A stretch of DNA of 64,000 nucleotides from Acinetobacter indicus CIP 110367. Lineage in GTDB: Bacteria > Pseudomonadota > Gammaproteobacteria > Pseudomonadales > Moraxellaceae. Shown here piece by piece: positions 1 through 7,710 of this stretch (positions are counted from its first letter, which is position 1; each line of letters starts with the position of its first letter). The notes under the pieces are model-generated. The model ran no database searches and had not been told where the DNA came from. It saw only the letters and a program-made list of their open reading frames with translations. Location: positions 806,001 through 870,000 of the forward strand of contig NZ_KI530745.1 of the NCBI RefSeq assembly GCF_000488255.1, written 5' to 3'. The translations under genes and the position numbers were made by a program.

Positions 1-247
1 TGAAACTTCACAGGAAAAATTTCATAAAACAGACAATGAACACTGCTTTGAAATGAAAAAAATTAATATTTATTGATCTATTTTTAATTGAGGTAACCGA
101 CTTCTTCTAAGTAAATTAAGTAATCCAAATTGAACAGGAAGCTCCTTCTAAAGATAATTATTTAGATCATGAATCTGCTAAGAAGCATACGCTCTATAAT
201 CAAACCACTATTATGAGCGTATTCGTTATCTTCCAATTGCCTTCAGC
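1..247. other. Intergenic stretch with no supported gene
   Basis: No intact gene is visible. On the plus strand, from about position 112 to the TAA near 251, there is an open frame of roughly 45 codons without a start codon. It may be the tail of a decayed gene, but I do not recognise it. The rest is AT-rich and shows no terminator or tRNA. Confidence 0.4.
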
Positions 248-1048
248 TTAACCCAAACCCTTAACCAGAAAGAAACAGCCCACAATCACCAATAACACGG
301 CGAAACATTTTTTCAGGATTTGTGGCGATAATGCATGTGCTGTTTTCGCCCCAAGTTTGGCAGTAAAGAAACTCATAATGCTAATACCAAGAAAAGCATA
401 AATATGAACAAAGCCAATAGTATTGGGCACATTCACCTGCGCCTGCATCCCAAAAATCATAAATCCCAAAGCACCGGCAACTGCAATGGGGAAACCACAG
501 GCTGCAGATGTGCCTACTGCCTGTTGCATGACCACACCATAACGGTTGAGATACGGTACGGTCAAGCTGCCACCGCCAATCCCAAAGATGGCTGAAGCAA
601 AACCAATTCCCGAACCTGCAGCGATTTGTTGACCGGTTGAGGGCAAGGTTCGCCCTTGCTCTGCCGGCTTTTTGCTACCTATGAACATGGTATACGCTAC
701 CCAGATCAGAAAGATTCCTACCACAATCTGCAAATGTAAGCCCGAAATTAAACCGGCAATCCCTGCACCGAAAAAGCATCCAATGGCCATAGGCGGAGCT
801 AGATGTCTAAAGACTGGCCACAGCACTGCCTCGTTCTTATGGTGCGCCATCAATGAACTGATAGAGGTGATCACAATAGTTGCTAGCGATGTACCTAAAG
901 CCAAATGCATAATCACATCCGGACTATAACCCATCTGCATAAACACGATATATAACAGTGGTACAATGATTGTTCCGCCACCGACCCCAAACAGCCCAGC
1001 GGCAAAGCCTGCGCAAGCCCCGATGATTAAAAAAATGATAATTTCCAC
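248..1048 (-). CDS. TauE/SafE family sulfite/anion exporter (membrane)
   Basis: A 266-residue integral membrane protein of the TauE/SafE (formerly DUF81) family, which exports sulfite, sulfoacetate or related small anions. The N-terminal half has the glycine-rich GLFGVGGGTIIVP motif near residues 19-31, and the second half has the matching copy IFGIGGGSLTVPYL near 154-167, as expected from the internal duplication of this family. About eight hydrophobic segments are visible. It lies 41 bases downstream of the flavin reductase gene on the same strand, so it is probably the last gene of the mesX-mesD operon. That context suggests a role in sulfur metabolism, for example removing sulfite, but the substrate cannot be read from the sequence. 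Confidence 0.85.
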   Translation of the reverse strand: MEIIIFLIIGACAGFAAGLFGVGGGTIIVPLLYIVFMQMGYSPDVIMHLALGTSLATIVITSISSLMAHHKNEAVLWPVFRHLAPPMAIGCFFGAGIAGLISGLHLQIVVGIFLIWVAYTMFIGSKKPAEQGRTLPSTGQQIAAGSGIGFASAIFGIGGGSLTVPYLNRYGVVMQQAVGTSAACGFPIAVAGALGFMIFGMQAQVNVPNTIGFVHIYAFLGISIMSFFTAKLGAKTAHALSPQILKKCFAVLLVIVGCFFLVKGLG

Positions 1049-1089
1049 AAAATACTTTCTGAATAATTTGAAATTAAAAACAAGGCGCC

Positions 1090-1581
1090 TTAAGCAGGTT
1101 CCAGCTCACCAACCTGATGATAGGCACGATTAAAATACACCAGACCATGTTCTTGTTGACTGTGCTGAATGGCCACCACACGGCACATAAAAATACTATG
1201 CGTACCCACCTGCTGAATCTGCTCAATCTCGCAATCAAAACTGGTCAAAGCATCTGCTAACACCGGTGCGCCGGTTTCCAGTTCGGTCCAGGTTCCATAT
1301 TGAAAGCGCTCTTCAGAATTCATTTTGGAGGCAAAGACATTGGAGATTTGTTGATGCTGCGCGCCTAGCAGATTCACGCTCAAGATTTTATTTTCAATAA
1401 AATGGGCGTGTGAGCGTGAAGCCTGATTCATGCAAACCAATAAGGTCGGTGGTGTATCGGTTACACTACACACGGCAGATGCGGTAAATCCATGCACACC
1501 AGACGCCCCTGCCGTGGTCACCACATTGACCGCGCTGCTGAGCAAAGACATGGCATTTCTAAAGTCTGCTGCTTCAATCAT
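1090..1581 (-). CDS. Flavin reductase family protein (FMN-binding split barrel)
   Basis: A 163-residue flavin reductase-like protein of the HpaC/RutF type. These reduce free FMN or FAD with NAD(P)H and pass it to a partner monooxygenase. Family features include the N-terminal FRNAMSLL and VVTTAGASGVHGFTASAVCSVTDTPP region and the C-terminal H-x-L-V-Y-F-N-R-A-Y-H segment. Position 1584 is a GTG directly followed by ATG at 1581. AAGGA lies 8 bases before the ATG and only 5 before the GTG, so I chose the ATG. The gene follows mesD and precedes the TauE/SafE gene. The MesX/MesD methionine synthase is reported to need oxygen, so a reduced-flavin supplier in the same operon is plausible. That link is inference. 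Confidence 0.85.
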   Translation of the reverse strand: MIEAADFRNAMSLLSSAVNVVTTAGASGVHGFTASAVCSVTDTPPTLLVCMNQASRSHAHFIENKILSVNLLGAQHQQISNVFASKMNSEERFQYGTWTELETGAPVLADALTSFDCEIEQIQQVGTHSIFMCRVVAIQHSQQEHGLVYFNRAYHQVGELEPA

Positions 1582-1593
1582 CACCGGATTCCT

Positions 1594-1698
1594 TCATGTT
1601 CTTGGGTTATGCTTGAAATGGTTGTTAAGCGGAGGGGCCAGATGTTTTCTATCCATTCCCATCAGCTCTGCCACATGATGTGCCTGCGCGTTAAGCAC
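1594..1698 (-). CDS. Possible 34-residue small protein between mesD and flavin reductase
   Basis: A GTG-initiated frame that overlaps the mesD stop codon (GTGCTTAA context) and ends 12 bases before the flavin reductase ATG. The peptide begins VLNAQAHHVAELMGMDRKHL and ends in a basic, proline-rich tail. The tight overlap with mesD is typical of translational coupling, and the frame fills nearly all of the otherwise unexplained 107-base gap. I recognise no family. It could be a real small protein or the C-terminal remnant of a lost gene. No strong ribosome binding site is visible, so expression would depend on coupling. Confidence 0.35.
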   Translation of the reverse strand: MLNAQAHHVAELMGMDRKHLAPPLNNHFKHNPRT

Positions 1699-2719
1699 TC
1701 AGTTCTTGACGCACAATAGTGGCGCCGGCACTTAAAGCACGCAGTTTGCCTTGCGCCACCTGACGCGATAACGGCGTCATACCACAGTTGGTCGATGGAT
1801 AAAGCTTGTCGGCATCAACAAACTGCAAAGCTTTACGCAGGGTATTGGCCACTTCTTCTGCGGTTTCAATCTGGCTGGTGGCCACATCAATAGCGCCAAC
1901 CATGACTTTTTTACCGCGGATCAGCTCAATCAGGTCCATCGGTACGCGTGAGTTTTGGCATTCCAGCGATACAATATCAATTTTGGATTGTTGCAGTTTC
2001 GGGAACACGGCTTCATATTGACGCCACTCGGAGCCTAAGGTTTTTTTCCAGTCGGTATTGGCTTTAATGCCATAGCCATAACAGATATGCACGGCGGTTT
2101 CGCATTTCAGACCTTCCAGTGCGCGTTCCAGCGTGGCCACTCCCCAGTCATTGACCTCATCAAAGAACACGTTAAAAGCAGGTTCATCAAACTGGATAAT
2201 ATCAACCCCAGCAGCTTCGAGTTCCCTTGCCTCCTGATTCAGGATTTTGGCAAATTCCCAAGCCAGTTTTTCACGGCTTTTGTAATGACCATCGTACAGG
2301 GTATCAATCATGGTCATTGGACCCGGCAAAGCCCATTTAATTGGCTGAGTGGTCTGGCTGCGTAAAAACTTGGCATCTTCTACAAACACCGGCTGTTTCC
2401 GGGCCACCTCACCGATCACCGAAGGTACGCTGGCATCATAACGGTTACGAATACGCACCGTTTCCCGTTTTTCAAAATCCACACCTTCGAGATGTTCAAT
2501 AAAGGTGGTGACAAAATGCTGACGGGTCTGCTCACCATCGCTGACAATATCAATTCCGGCCAGTAACTGTTCATGCAGTGACAGGCTCAAGGCATCCTGT
2601 TTGGCTTCACGCAGTGCATCGCCTTCAAGTTCCCATGGCGACCAGAGTTTTTCCGGTTCTGCCAGCCAGGATGGTTTCGGTAAGCTGCCTGCGGTTGAGG
2701 TTGGTAGTAAAATGCTCAT
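1691..2719 (-). CDS. mesD: Core methionine synthase MesD (MetE C-terminal-domain homologue)
   Basis: A 342-residue protein equivalent to the catalytic C-terminal barrel of cobalamin-independent methionine synthase, without the N-terminal folate-binding half of full-length MetE (about 750 residues). It should methylate homocysteine to methionine. Visible zinc-site residues are the H-x-C of AVHICYGYG near residue 212, the Glu of SLECQNS near 252 and the Cys of STNCGM near 312. The substrate loop FDEPAFN lies near 178. The gene directly follows mesX (28-base gap). That pairing matches the MesD/MesX folate-independent system described for Acinetobacter baylyi, where both proteins are required. 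The identification is by recognition of the pair; the methyl donor is not visible from sequence. Confidence 0.88.
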   Translation of the reverse strand: MSILLPTSTAGSLPKPSWLAEPEKLWSPWELEGDALREAKQDALSLSLHEQLLAGIDIVSDGEQTRQHFVTTFIEHLEGVDFEKRETVRIRNRYDASVPSVIGEVARKQPVFVEDAKFLRSQTTQPIKWALPGPMTMIDTLYDGHYKSREKLAWEFAKILNQEARELEAAGVDIIQFDEPAFNVFFDEVNDWGVATLERALEGLKCETAVHICYGYGIKANTDWKKTLGSEWRQYEAVFPKLQQSKIDIVSLECQNSRVPMDLIELIRGKKVMVGAIDVATSQIETAEEVANTLRKALQFVDADKLYPSTNCGMTPLSRQVAQGKLRALSAGATIVRQELSA

Positions 2720-2747
2720 CTTTAATCTTCTATCTCTATACGTTGAA

Positions 2748-3743
2748 TTAAGCAGCGTTGGTTGCTACGGCGTAGCTGGCAGCCCACTGTTCCAGAATGT
2801 GCTGATACGGTTTAATAAAGTGTTCTTCTGTCCATTTGCCCTGTTTTACGGCCAGCTGGCTACGCTCGACACGGTCATAGACAATTTGCGTTAAGGAATA
2901 ATCCGGGTACTCAAGACTAGGTTGATAGACCTGACCTGCAGTCGAGTTGGCATTATAAATTTCAGGACGATAAATCTTCTGGAAGCTTTCCATGGTGCTA
3001 ATCGCGCTGATTAATTCAAGATCGGTATAATCCGCCAATAAATCACCGCTAAAATAGAACGCCAAAGGTGCAGCACTATTTTCCGGTTTAAAATAGCGAA
3101 CAGTTAAACCCATTTTTGCGAAATAATGATCTGTTCTTGAGTATTCATTTTGCTGATATTCAACCCCTAACACCGGATGAATATTGGCGGTACGATAATA
3201 GGTTTTGGTGGTCGATACGCTCAGGCAGATCACCGGCTGTTTATTAAACTGTGACTGGAACGCCTCGGAATTCACCACGTACTGATACAGCTTGCCGTGC
3301 AAATCACCAAAGTTGTCAGGCATTTCCCCGGCTTTATGGCCTTGGGACAATAAAAGCACGCTAAAGTCATAATCACGTACATACGATGAAAAACTGTTTC
3401 CGATCATGCCTTCAATACGCTGATTGGTACGATGATCAACAATCGTCGATTTCAGCATTTCAATGGCTGGAAAGGCGTTACCATTGCCTTCGACATCAAG
3501 ATCTGCAGACACAATATCAATTTCCAGTGAATAACGGTCACCCTTCGGATTATCCCAATGTGCCAAGGCATTAAAACGGTTATTGATCATGCGCAGCGTG
3601 TTACGCAGGTTCTGTTCACGGCTTTCGCCACGCGCCAGATTGGCAAAGTTGGTTGTTAAACGGGTACTGTCCGCTGGTTGATAGTTTTCATCAAAACGAA
3701 TACGTTTAATTGAACATGCAAACTGTTGACTCATCTGTTCCAC
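2748..3743 (-). CDS. mesX: MesX, DUF1852 partner of MesD
   Basis: A 331-residue soluble protein of the DUF1852 family, known from folate-independent methionine synthesis in aerobic bacteria, where it is the obligate partner of MesD. It begins MEQMSQQFACSIKRIRFDENY and has no signal peptide or membrane segment. I see no standard cofactor motif. It is the first gene of the operon, 28 bases upstream of mesD. Two MetR-like boxes lie in its promoter region at 3771-3783 and 3842-3854. The family call is confident from its length, sequence style and position. The biochemical role of MesX, possibly supplying or activating the methyl donor with oxygen, is inference. Confidence 0.85.
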   Translation of the reverse strand: MEQMSQQFACSIKRIRFDENYQPADSTRLTTNFANLARGESREQNLRNTLRMINNRFNALAHWDNPKGDRYSLEIDIVSADLDVEGNGNAFPAIEMLKSTIVDHRTNQRIEGMIGNSFSSYVRDYDFSVLLLSQGHKAGEMPDNFGDLHGKLYQYVVNSEAFQSQFNKQPVICLSVSTTKTYYRTANIHPVLGVEYQQNEYSRTDHYFAKMGLTVRYFKPENSAAPLAFYFSGDLLADYTDLELISAISTMESFQKIYRPEIYNANSTAGQVYQPSLEYPDYSLTQIVYDRVERSQLAVKQGKWTEEHFIKPYQHILEQWAASYAVATNAA

Positions 3744-3770
3744 CGCTTTAAATATCTAAAAATAAAAATC

Positions 3771-3783
3771 TGAATATCTTTCT
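3771..3783 (-). promoter_or_regulatory. Candidate second MetR box
   Basis: TGAATATCTTTCT matches the MetR consensus TGAA-N5-TTCA at seven of eight positions. It lies 28 bases upstream of the mesX start and 58 bases from the perfect match at 3842. Paired MetR sites, one strong and one weak, are common at MetR targets. Confidence 0.35.
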
Positions 3784-3841
3784 GGTTTTAGTTATACGTG
3801 AACCCTAAGATGAATAAAAATGATTTAATCTAAGTTAATAG

Positions 3842-3854
3842 TGAATTAAATTCA
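3842..3854 (-). promoter_or_regulatory. MetR-type operator upstream of mesX
   Basis: TGAATTAAATTCA is a perfect TGAA-N5-TTCA palindrome, the recognition pattern of the LysR-type methionine regulator MetR. It lies about 100 bases upstream of the mesX start. Control by homocysteine through MetR would make sense for a methionine synthase operon. The assignment is by consensus only; AT-rich DNA yields such matches by chance, but the position is apt. Confidence 0.5.
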
Positions 3855-4393
3855 TGTTTTGATTTGAATAGCGTTATTTAAGGCGAAAATATAGAAAAAT
3901 AGACTGCCCTATGAGTCATCAATCGAGTCCAATTTTTCTTGCTGGAAAAAGGCCAAAAAGCTAGATTTAGAATCAAAATATATTTTTTTAATTTTAATAA
4001 AAACAATTATTTATAATTTTTATTGTAGCTAAATATCTTCACATTTTGTTGAAGAAAATGAGCTTCTTGATGGAATAAAAAATTGGCTCGCCTAAATATT
4101 TGGATCTGGTCTGTTTAGGTCAAACGGCGCTTATATAAAAATGTCTATAAAAGCATCAACATGAATTTGGCTCAGTTGAAGATGAGGAAAAATCAAGGGG
4201 TTTAGCTTGTAAATGATCAGTGATTTACCTTCCTATTAAACGAATAGATGCAGTGATCTTCTGTAGCCATATCTTCTTGAGAGGCGACTTGGCGACGCTC
4301 AGCCTCTATAAGAAATGAAAATTTAAACCGGCTCAGCTATACTGTTTAAAATATAAGCAGAATATTGAGATCAGTAAAATAAGGAAATATCTG

Positions 4394-5401
4394 ATGACTT
4401 TTCAAAAAACAATTTTGGGGCTAAGTTTAAGTTGTGTACTGGCACTTATATATGGCTGTACCAAACCGGCTTCTGATCAGGCTGAAACTGAAGTCAGTAC
4501 TTCTGAAATCACATCGGATTCAAATGAAACTGCCAAAGCCAGCTCAGATTTTGATCTGAATAACATCCCCATTTCGACCGCAGTGCTTGGCGAGTTTCCT
4601 TATATTGAGTTACCACAGGGTTATCGCTATCAGAATGATGAAAATCGAAAGTTTGAACGTGTGCCGTTTTGGACAGGACATGACTTTCACTGGGTTGAAG
4701 GAAAACTGTTTAGTTCGGGTATTACCGCTAAATCAGATTATAAAGAAGGCAGTTATTTAGAAATACAGCGTAATCTTGATGCGGTAATTAAACAGCTTGG
4801 CGGTGTAGAAGTTGCCAATAGTCAAATCCCCAAAGAGCTTGCCAACAGTCTGCCTGATGCCATTCGGGTGCAACATGGTTCAGGTTTGGCTGATATTTAT
4901 AATTACCCTGCGCAAACGTATGTGATTCGACAAGCGGATAAAAATATTTGGTTCCATTTGGCGCAATCTGGTCACTATATGGGTTTAATGGTAGCGGAAA
5001 GTCAGCCCTTAAATATCACTGCCAAAGCACTGACGTCGAGTGCACTGAAACAAAGTCTGGATCAGGACAGTAAAGTGAGTGTGCAAATTAACTTTGCCAC
5101 AGATCAAGCCGATATTTTGCCAGACTCACAAGAACAAATAGATCAGATTATTGCTTTACTGAAAGATAACGATGATTTAAAACTTGGCATTTACGGACAT
5201 ACTGATAATACAGGCGATGTGGCGCATAATTTAAAACTGTCTGAGCAACGTGCGCAAGCTGTGGTGACTGCTCTAACCAAAGCAGGCATTGATACAAATC
5301 GTCTGACAGCCAAAGGTTTTGGGGATACTCAGCCTGTTGCAGATAATGCGACTGAAGATGGTAACGCGAAAAACCGTCGGGTGGAGTTGGTGAAATTATA
5401 A
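4394..5401 (+). CDS. OmpA-family lipoprotein
   Basis: A 335-residue secreted protein. Residues 1-22 form a signal peptide ending IYGC, which reads as a lipobox with Cys22, so it is probably a lipoprotein. A low-complexity Ser/Glu/Thr linker follows, then a middle region of unknown fold (about 60-220). The C-terminal OmpA peptidoglycan-binding domain (about 228-335) has IYGHTDNTGDVAHNLKLSEQ and the NRRVEL ending, with the Asp and Arg that bind diaminopimelate. It should tether the outer membrane to the cell wall. It is a single gene with its own terminator at 5415-5443. The family is secure; the role of the middle domain is not. Confidence 0.88.
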   Translation: MTFQKTILGLSLSCVLALIYGCTKPASDQAETEVSTSEITSDSNETAKASSDFDLNNIPISTAVLGEFPYIELPQGYRYQNDENRKFERVPFWTGHDFHWVEGKLFSSGITAKSDYKEGSYLEIQRNLDAVIKQLGGVEVANSQIPKELANSLPDAIRVQHGSGLADIYNYPAQTYVIRQADKNIWFHLAQSGHYMGLMVAESQPLNITAKALTSSALKQSLDQDSKVSVQINFATDQADILPDSQEQIDQIIALLKDNDDLKLGIYGHTDNTGDVAHNLKLSEQRAQAVVTALTKAGIDTNRLTAKGFGDTQPVADNATEDGNAKNRRVELVKL

Positions 5402-5414
5402 AAGTCTAAATACT

Positions 5415-5443
5415 AAAAAGACCGCAATATAGCGGTCTTTTTT
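5415..5443 (+). terminator. Intrinsic terminator after the OmpA-like gene
   Basis: AAAAAGACCGC and GCGGTC followed by six T residues flank a 6-base loop. It sits 14 bases after the stop codon, and its T-run overlaps the end of the RelE/ParE remnant on the other strand. Confidence 0.85.
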
Positions 5444-5543
5444 ACATCTTTTTATAAATGGTGTCACGGCGGTCAACGTCTAAGACAAGCACCACAATTT
5501 TGGCGTCAATGACTTGATAGACTAAGCGATACGCGGTTTCAGC
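5442..5543 (-). pseudogene. C-terminal remnant of a RelE/ParE-family toxin
   Basis: A minus-strand frame of 33 codons between two stops reads ETAYRLVYQVIDAKIVVLVL and then a DVDRRDTIY tail. This is the typical C-terminal beta-strand and DRR(D/E)xIY ending of RelE/ParE toxins, which are usually about 85-95 residues. The N-terminal two thirds are missing, and a TAA lies immediately upstream. The remnant is 11 bases downstream of the 67-residue ORF, so that ORF occupies the position expected of a cognate antitoxin. Only a decayed toxin is supported. Confidence 0.7.
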
Positions 5544-5554
5544 TTATCAAACTT

Positions 5555-5758
5555 TTAAGTGCGGTTTTTGTGAACTCGAACTCTTAAGTCATCTAAAGTT
5601 ATCCTGATAGTTTCTTCACTTTTCGCTTTTTCTGCTAGTTGTAATAAATAAACCTCATCCATAACACAATCTTTTAAGATTATTTTTGTATTTTCCAAAA
5701 TGCGATTTTGACGATCAGGGCTACGACCTTCTAAAAATTCTGGTATTTTTTTTACCAT
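5555..5758 (-). CDS. Small protein (67 aa) downstream of the Abi gene, antitoxin-like position
   Basis: A short charged protein beginning MVKKIPEFLEGRSPDRQNRI, followed by a helical stretch and a basic end. It starts 3 bases after the stop of the Abi gene and was probably co-transcribed with it. The RelE/ParE toxin remnant follows within 11 bases. It could be the surviving antitoxin of that toxin or an accessory partner of the Abi protein. I do not recognise a DNA-binding motif or a named family. Confidence 0.5.
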   Translation of the reverse strand: MVKKIPEFLEGRSPDRQNRILENTKIILKDCVMDEVYLLQLAEKAKSEETIRITLDDLRVRVHKNRT

Positions 5759-5761
5759 ATT

Positions 5762-6685
5762 TCATAAGCTCCAAATAGGATGTTCTTCCCAATTATCAGG
5801 AAAACCCATTGCAACACGCCAATTTTCATCTTTCACAATAGGTTTTAAGAGTTTATTCAATTGATTGCACCACTCTGAATCAAATACTGTCGGTCTTAGC
5901 AAGGTTTTTAAGATTAAGAGTACATAGAAGATACGTTTATTCGTCGGTGTAATCGGTGATTGCCAATTTGGATCTTTGTCGGCTTTAGATTTAATAGCTA
6001 ATTCTTTATTCCATAACCGTCCATGATGGGCACAAATATTTCTTACATAGGTCAATATATGTAACCATTCAGCTAATTTTTCATGATGCAAAGAAAAATG
6101 CTGTGCGATAGCTTTCTTATCTTCTTTATTGTTTGCCTTATTATTTATTAAACCACTATATAAAAATGACAATGAACCAAAACTTAAAACTTCTGTCAGC
6201 ATCCAGATTGGGATTTGAGGAAAACCATCATAATTTTGTTGAAAATGCTGGATGAACGTATCTTTAGAGCGTCCAACTTCTTTGTTGCATGTTTCTAAAA
6301 ATTTTCTATGGTTAAATTTGGGATAAAAATTTTGTGCATTGTAGATACCAAATGCACCATATTGATGACCGAGATAATACGTTAATTTCGTTCGTAAAAA
6401 CGTTTCTATAATTTCGATAGCACCGAATATTTGTAATCGTAATTCAGTATCAAATTCATATAATTGCACAATTTTTTCAAACGAAGTGCCCGGCTTGAAT
6501 CGATCTAAGACATTATTTCCTGACCTTATTCGGTAAGGATACCAATATGCACTTAAGCGATAATAACCATATTTTGCCAATATTCCTTCAGCCCAAGCAA
6601 CATTATGAATACTCAATCCTTTAGACTGTAGATGATGCACTTGCTCAGCATATGATAAAGGCTTTTTATTATAAGGTTTTAACAT
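5762..6685 (-). CDS. Abi family protein (AbiD/AbiF-like, HEPN RNase fold)
   Basis: A 307-residue protein of the Abi_2 family, linked to abortive infection against phage. The start MLKPYNKKPLSYAEQVHHLQ and the early GLSI motif fit the family. The YVRNICAHHGRLWN motif near residues 215-228 is the R-x4-H signature of HEPN ribonucleases and includes the expected Arg and His. It is likely a toxic RNase triggered by infection. A 67-residue gene follows at once, and a decayed toxin lies beyond, so this is a small defence spot between housekeeping genes. AT content is visibly higher than in the neighbours (dsbG, OmpA-like), consistent with horizontal acquisition. Confidence 0.85.
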   Translation of the reverse strand: MLKPYNKKPLSYAEQVHHLQSKGLSIHNVAWAEGILAKYGYYRLSAYWYPYRIRSGNNVLDRFKPGTSFEKIVQLYEFDTELRLQIFGAIEIIETFLRTKLTYYLGHQYGAFGIYNAQNFYPKFNHRKFLETCNKEVGRSKDTFIQHFQQNYDGFPQIPIWMLTEVLSFGSLSFLYSGLINNKANNKEDKKAIAQHFSLHHEKLAEWLHILTYVRNICAHHGRLWNKELAIKSKADKDPNWQSPITPTNKRIFYVLLILKTLLRPTVFDSEWCNQLNKLLKPIVKDENWRVAMGFPDNWEEHPIWSL

Positions 6686-6957
6686 AATTCACTAAAATCG
6701 AGGCATAAAAAACCGCCAAGGTTGCGCGGACTTCAAAAGAAGAACTAAGCGTGGCGGCTGTATTAAGTACATAATAGCGACAATTGTTATTATTAGCAAG
6801 TTATGATCAAAAACTGCCCTTAGCGACAGTCTTTTTTATATCTAATCTCCCCTAACCCCTCTTTATTAAAGAGGTGAGGAACAGCATTCCACAAGGGGAA
6901 GATTTTTTACACCCCAAGCGCTAACCTAAACAACATCTGCCATTGTTCATGAACCTT
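6686..6957. repeat. Intergenic region with palindromic repeats
   Basis: This gap between the Abi gene and dsbG holds several inverted repeats. One is CCGCCA...TGGCGG near 6714-6764. Another is an ACTG...CAGT hairpin followed by six T residues near 6815-6837. The third is a C-rich/G-rich element at 6846-6906 centred on CCTCTTTATTAAAGAGG (6858-6874). The last resembles the elements at 56650-56756 and 58010-58043. No gene is visible. Confidence 0.5.
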
Positions 6958-7698
6958 TTACTTCTCCAAAATCTCTCTTAAATCCTCCGTCATCCCTTGG
7001 GCGGACTTAAACTCGCCTTGCTGGTTTTTCCACACCATTGACGGCGTGGCAAAGAAACCATATTTAGCCATCAGTTCCTGATTGGCATCTATTTTTGCAG
7101 CAATATCAGCAGGGATATTCTTGGTAATTTTTAACTTGTTTTGCCCTTTGTTGGCATTGTAACTGGTAAACACCTGCTGTGGATTTTTAGCCATCAGCAT
7201 GGTTGCCACTTGCCCGCGACTCTCATCACGAATGACTGCCACCTGAATATGTCTAAGCTGTACCTTCCCCGCCTTCACCCACGGACGTGCCTTTTGCCAG
7301 AAGGTATGGCAATACGGACAATTCGGGTCTGAAAATACATATACAATCCGCGGCGCATCTTTTTGTCCGTCCTGAATCCAGGTGGAGTTTTCCAGACTTT
7401 TCCAGACATCATCCAGCACGGCGTCTTTGACATGGGTTTCAAGCGCTTTGATGGTCAGGTTCTCACCCTTGGCATTGTGCAAATCGCCAATAATGTAATA
7501 TTTCTGGTCATTGGAAATAAACACGGTTGCCGGACTTTGCTGCATATGCCCGGCCCATCCGGTCATTTTTTCTGGCGCTTCAATCTGTTTGATAAATTCA
7601 AAGCCTTCCTGCTCAATCTGTTTTTTCAGATCAGTCTGGGCAAATGCTGTCGTATTTAACAGCAGCAGGAACAACGCAGCGGGATAAATCATTTTCAT
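6958..7698 (-). CDS. dsbG: Thiol:disulfide interchange protein DsbG
   Basis: A 246-residue periplasmic protein with a cleavable signal peptide (about residues 1-20, ending AFAQ). It has an N-terminal dimerisation region and a thioredoxin domain with the active site DPNCPYCHTFW near residues 129-139. The ATPSMVW cis-Pro loop near 217-223 completes the fold. It is of the DsbC/DsbG group and is expected to isomerise or reduce wrongly oxidised cysteines. It lies 12 bases downstream of the TlpA-like gene and in the same direction as dsbD, which supplies electrons to such proteins. DsbG versus DsbC cannot be fully settled, but the CPYC motif and length fit. Confidence 0.85.
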   Translation of the reverse strand: MKMIYPAALFLLLLNTTAFAQTDLKKQIEQEGFEFIKQIEAPEKMTGWAGHMQQSPATVFISNDQKYYIIGDLHNAKGENLTIKALETHVKDAVLDDVWKSLENSTWIQDGQKDAPRIVYVFSDPNCPYCHTFWQKARPWVKAGKVQLRHIQVAVIRDESRGQVATMLMAKNPQQVFTSYNANKGQNKLKITKNIPADIAAKIDANQELMAKYGFFATPSMVWKNQQGEFKSAQGMTEDLREILEK

Positions 7699-7710
7699 GA
7701 TAATTTCCTG

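Larger units (their letters stand above)
3744..4393. other. 650-base AT-rich intergenic region
   Basis: This divergent region separates the mes operon (minus) from the OmpA-like gene (plus). Apart from the MetR-type boxes I see no ORF, RNA gene or strong hairpin. The plus-strand gene has a weak GGAAAT-like ribosome site just before 4394. Confidence 0.5.
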
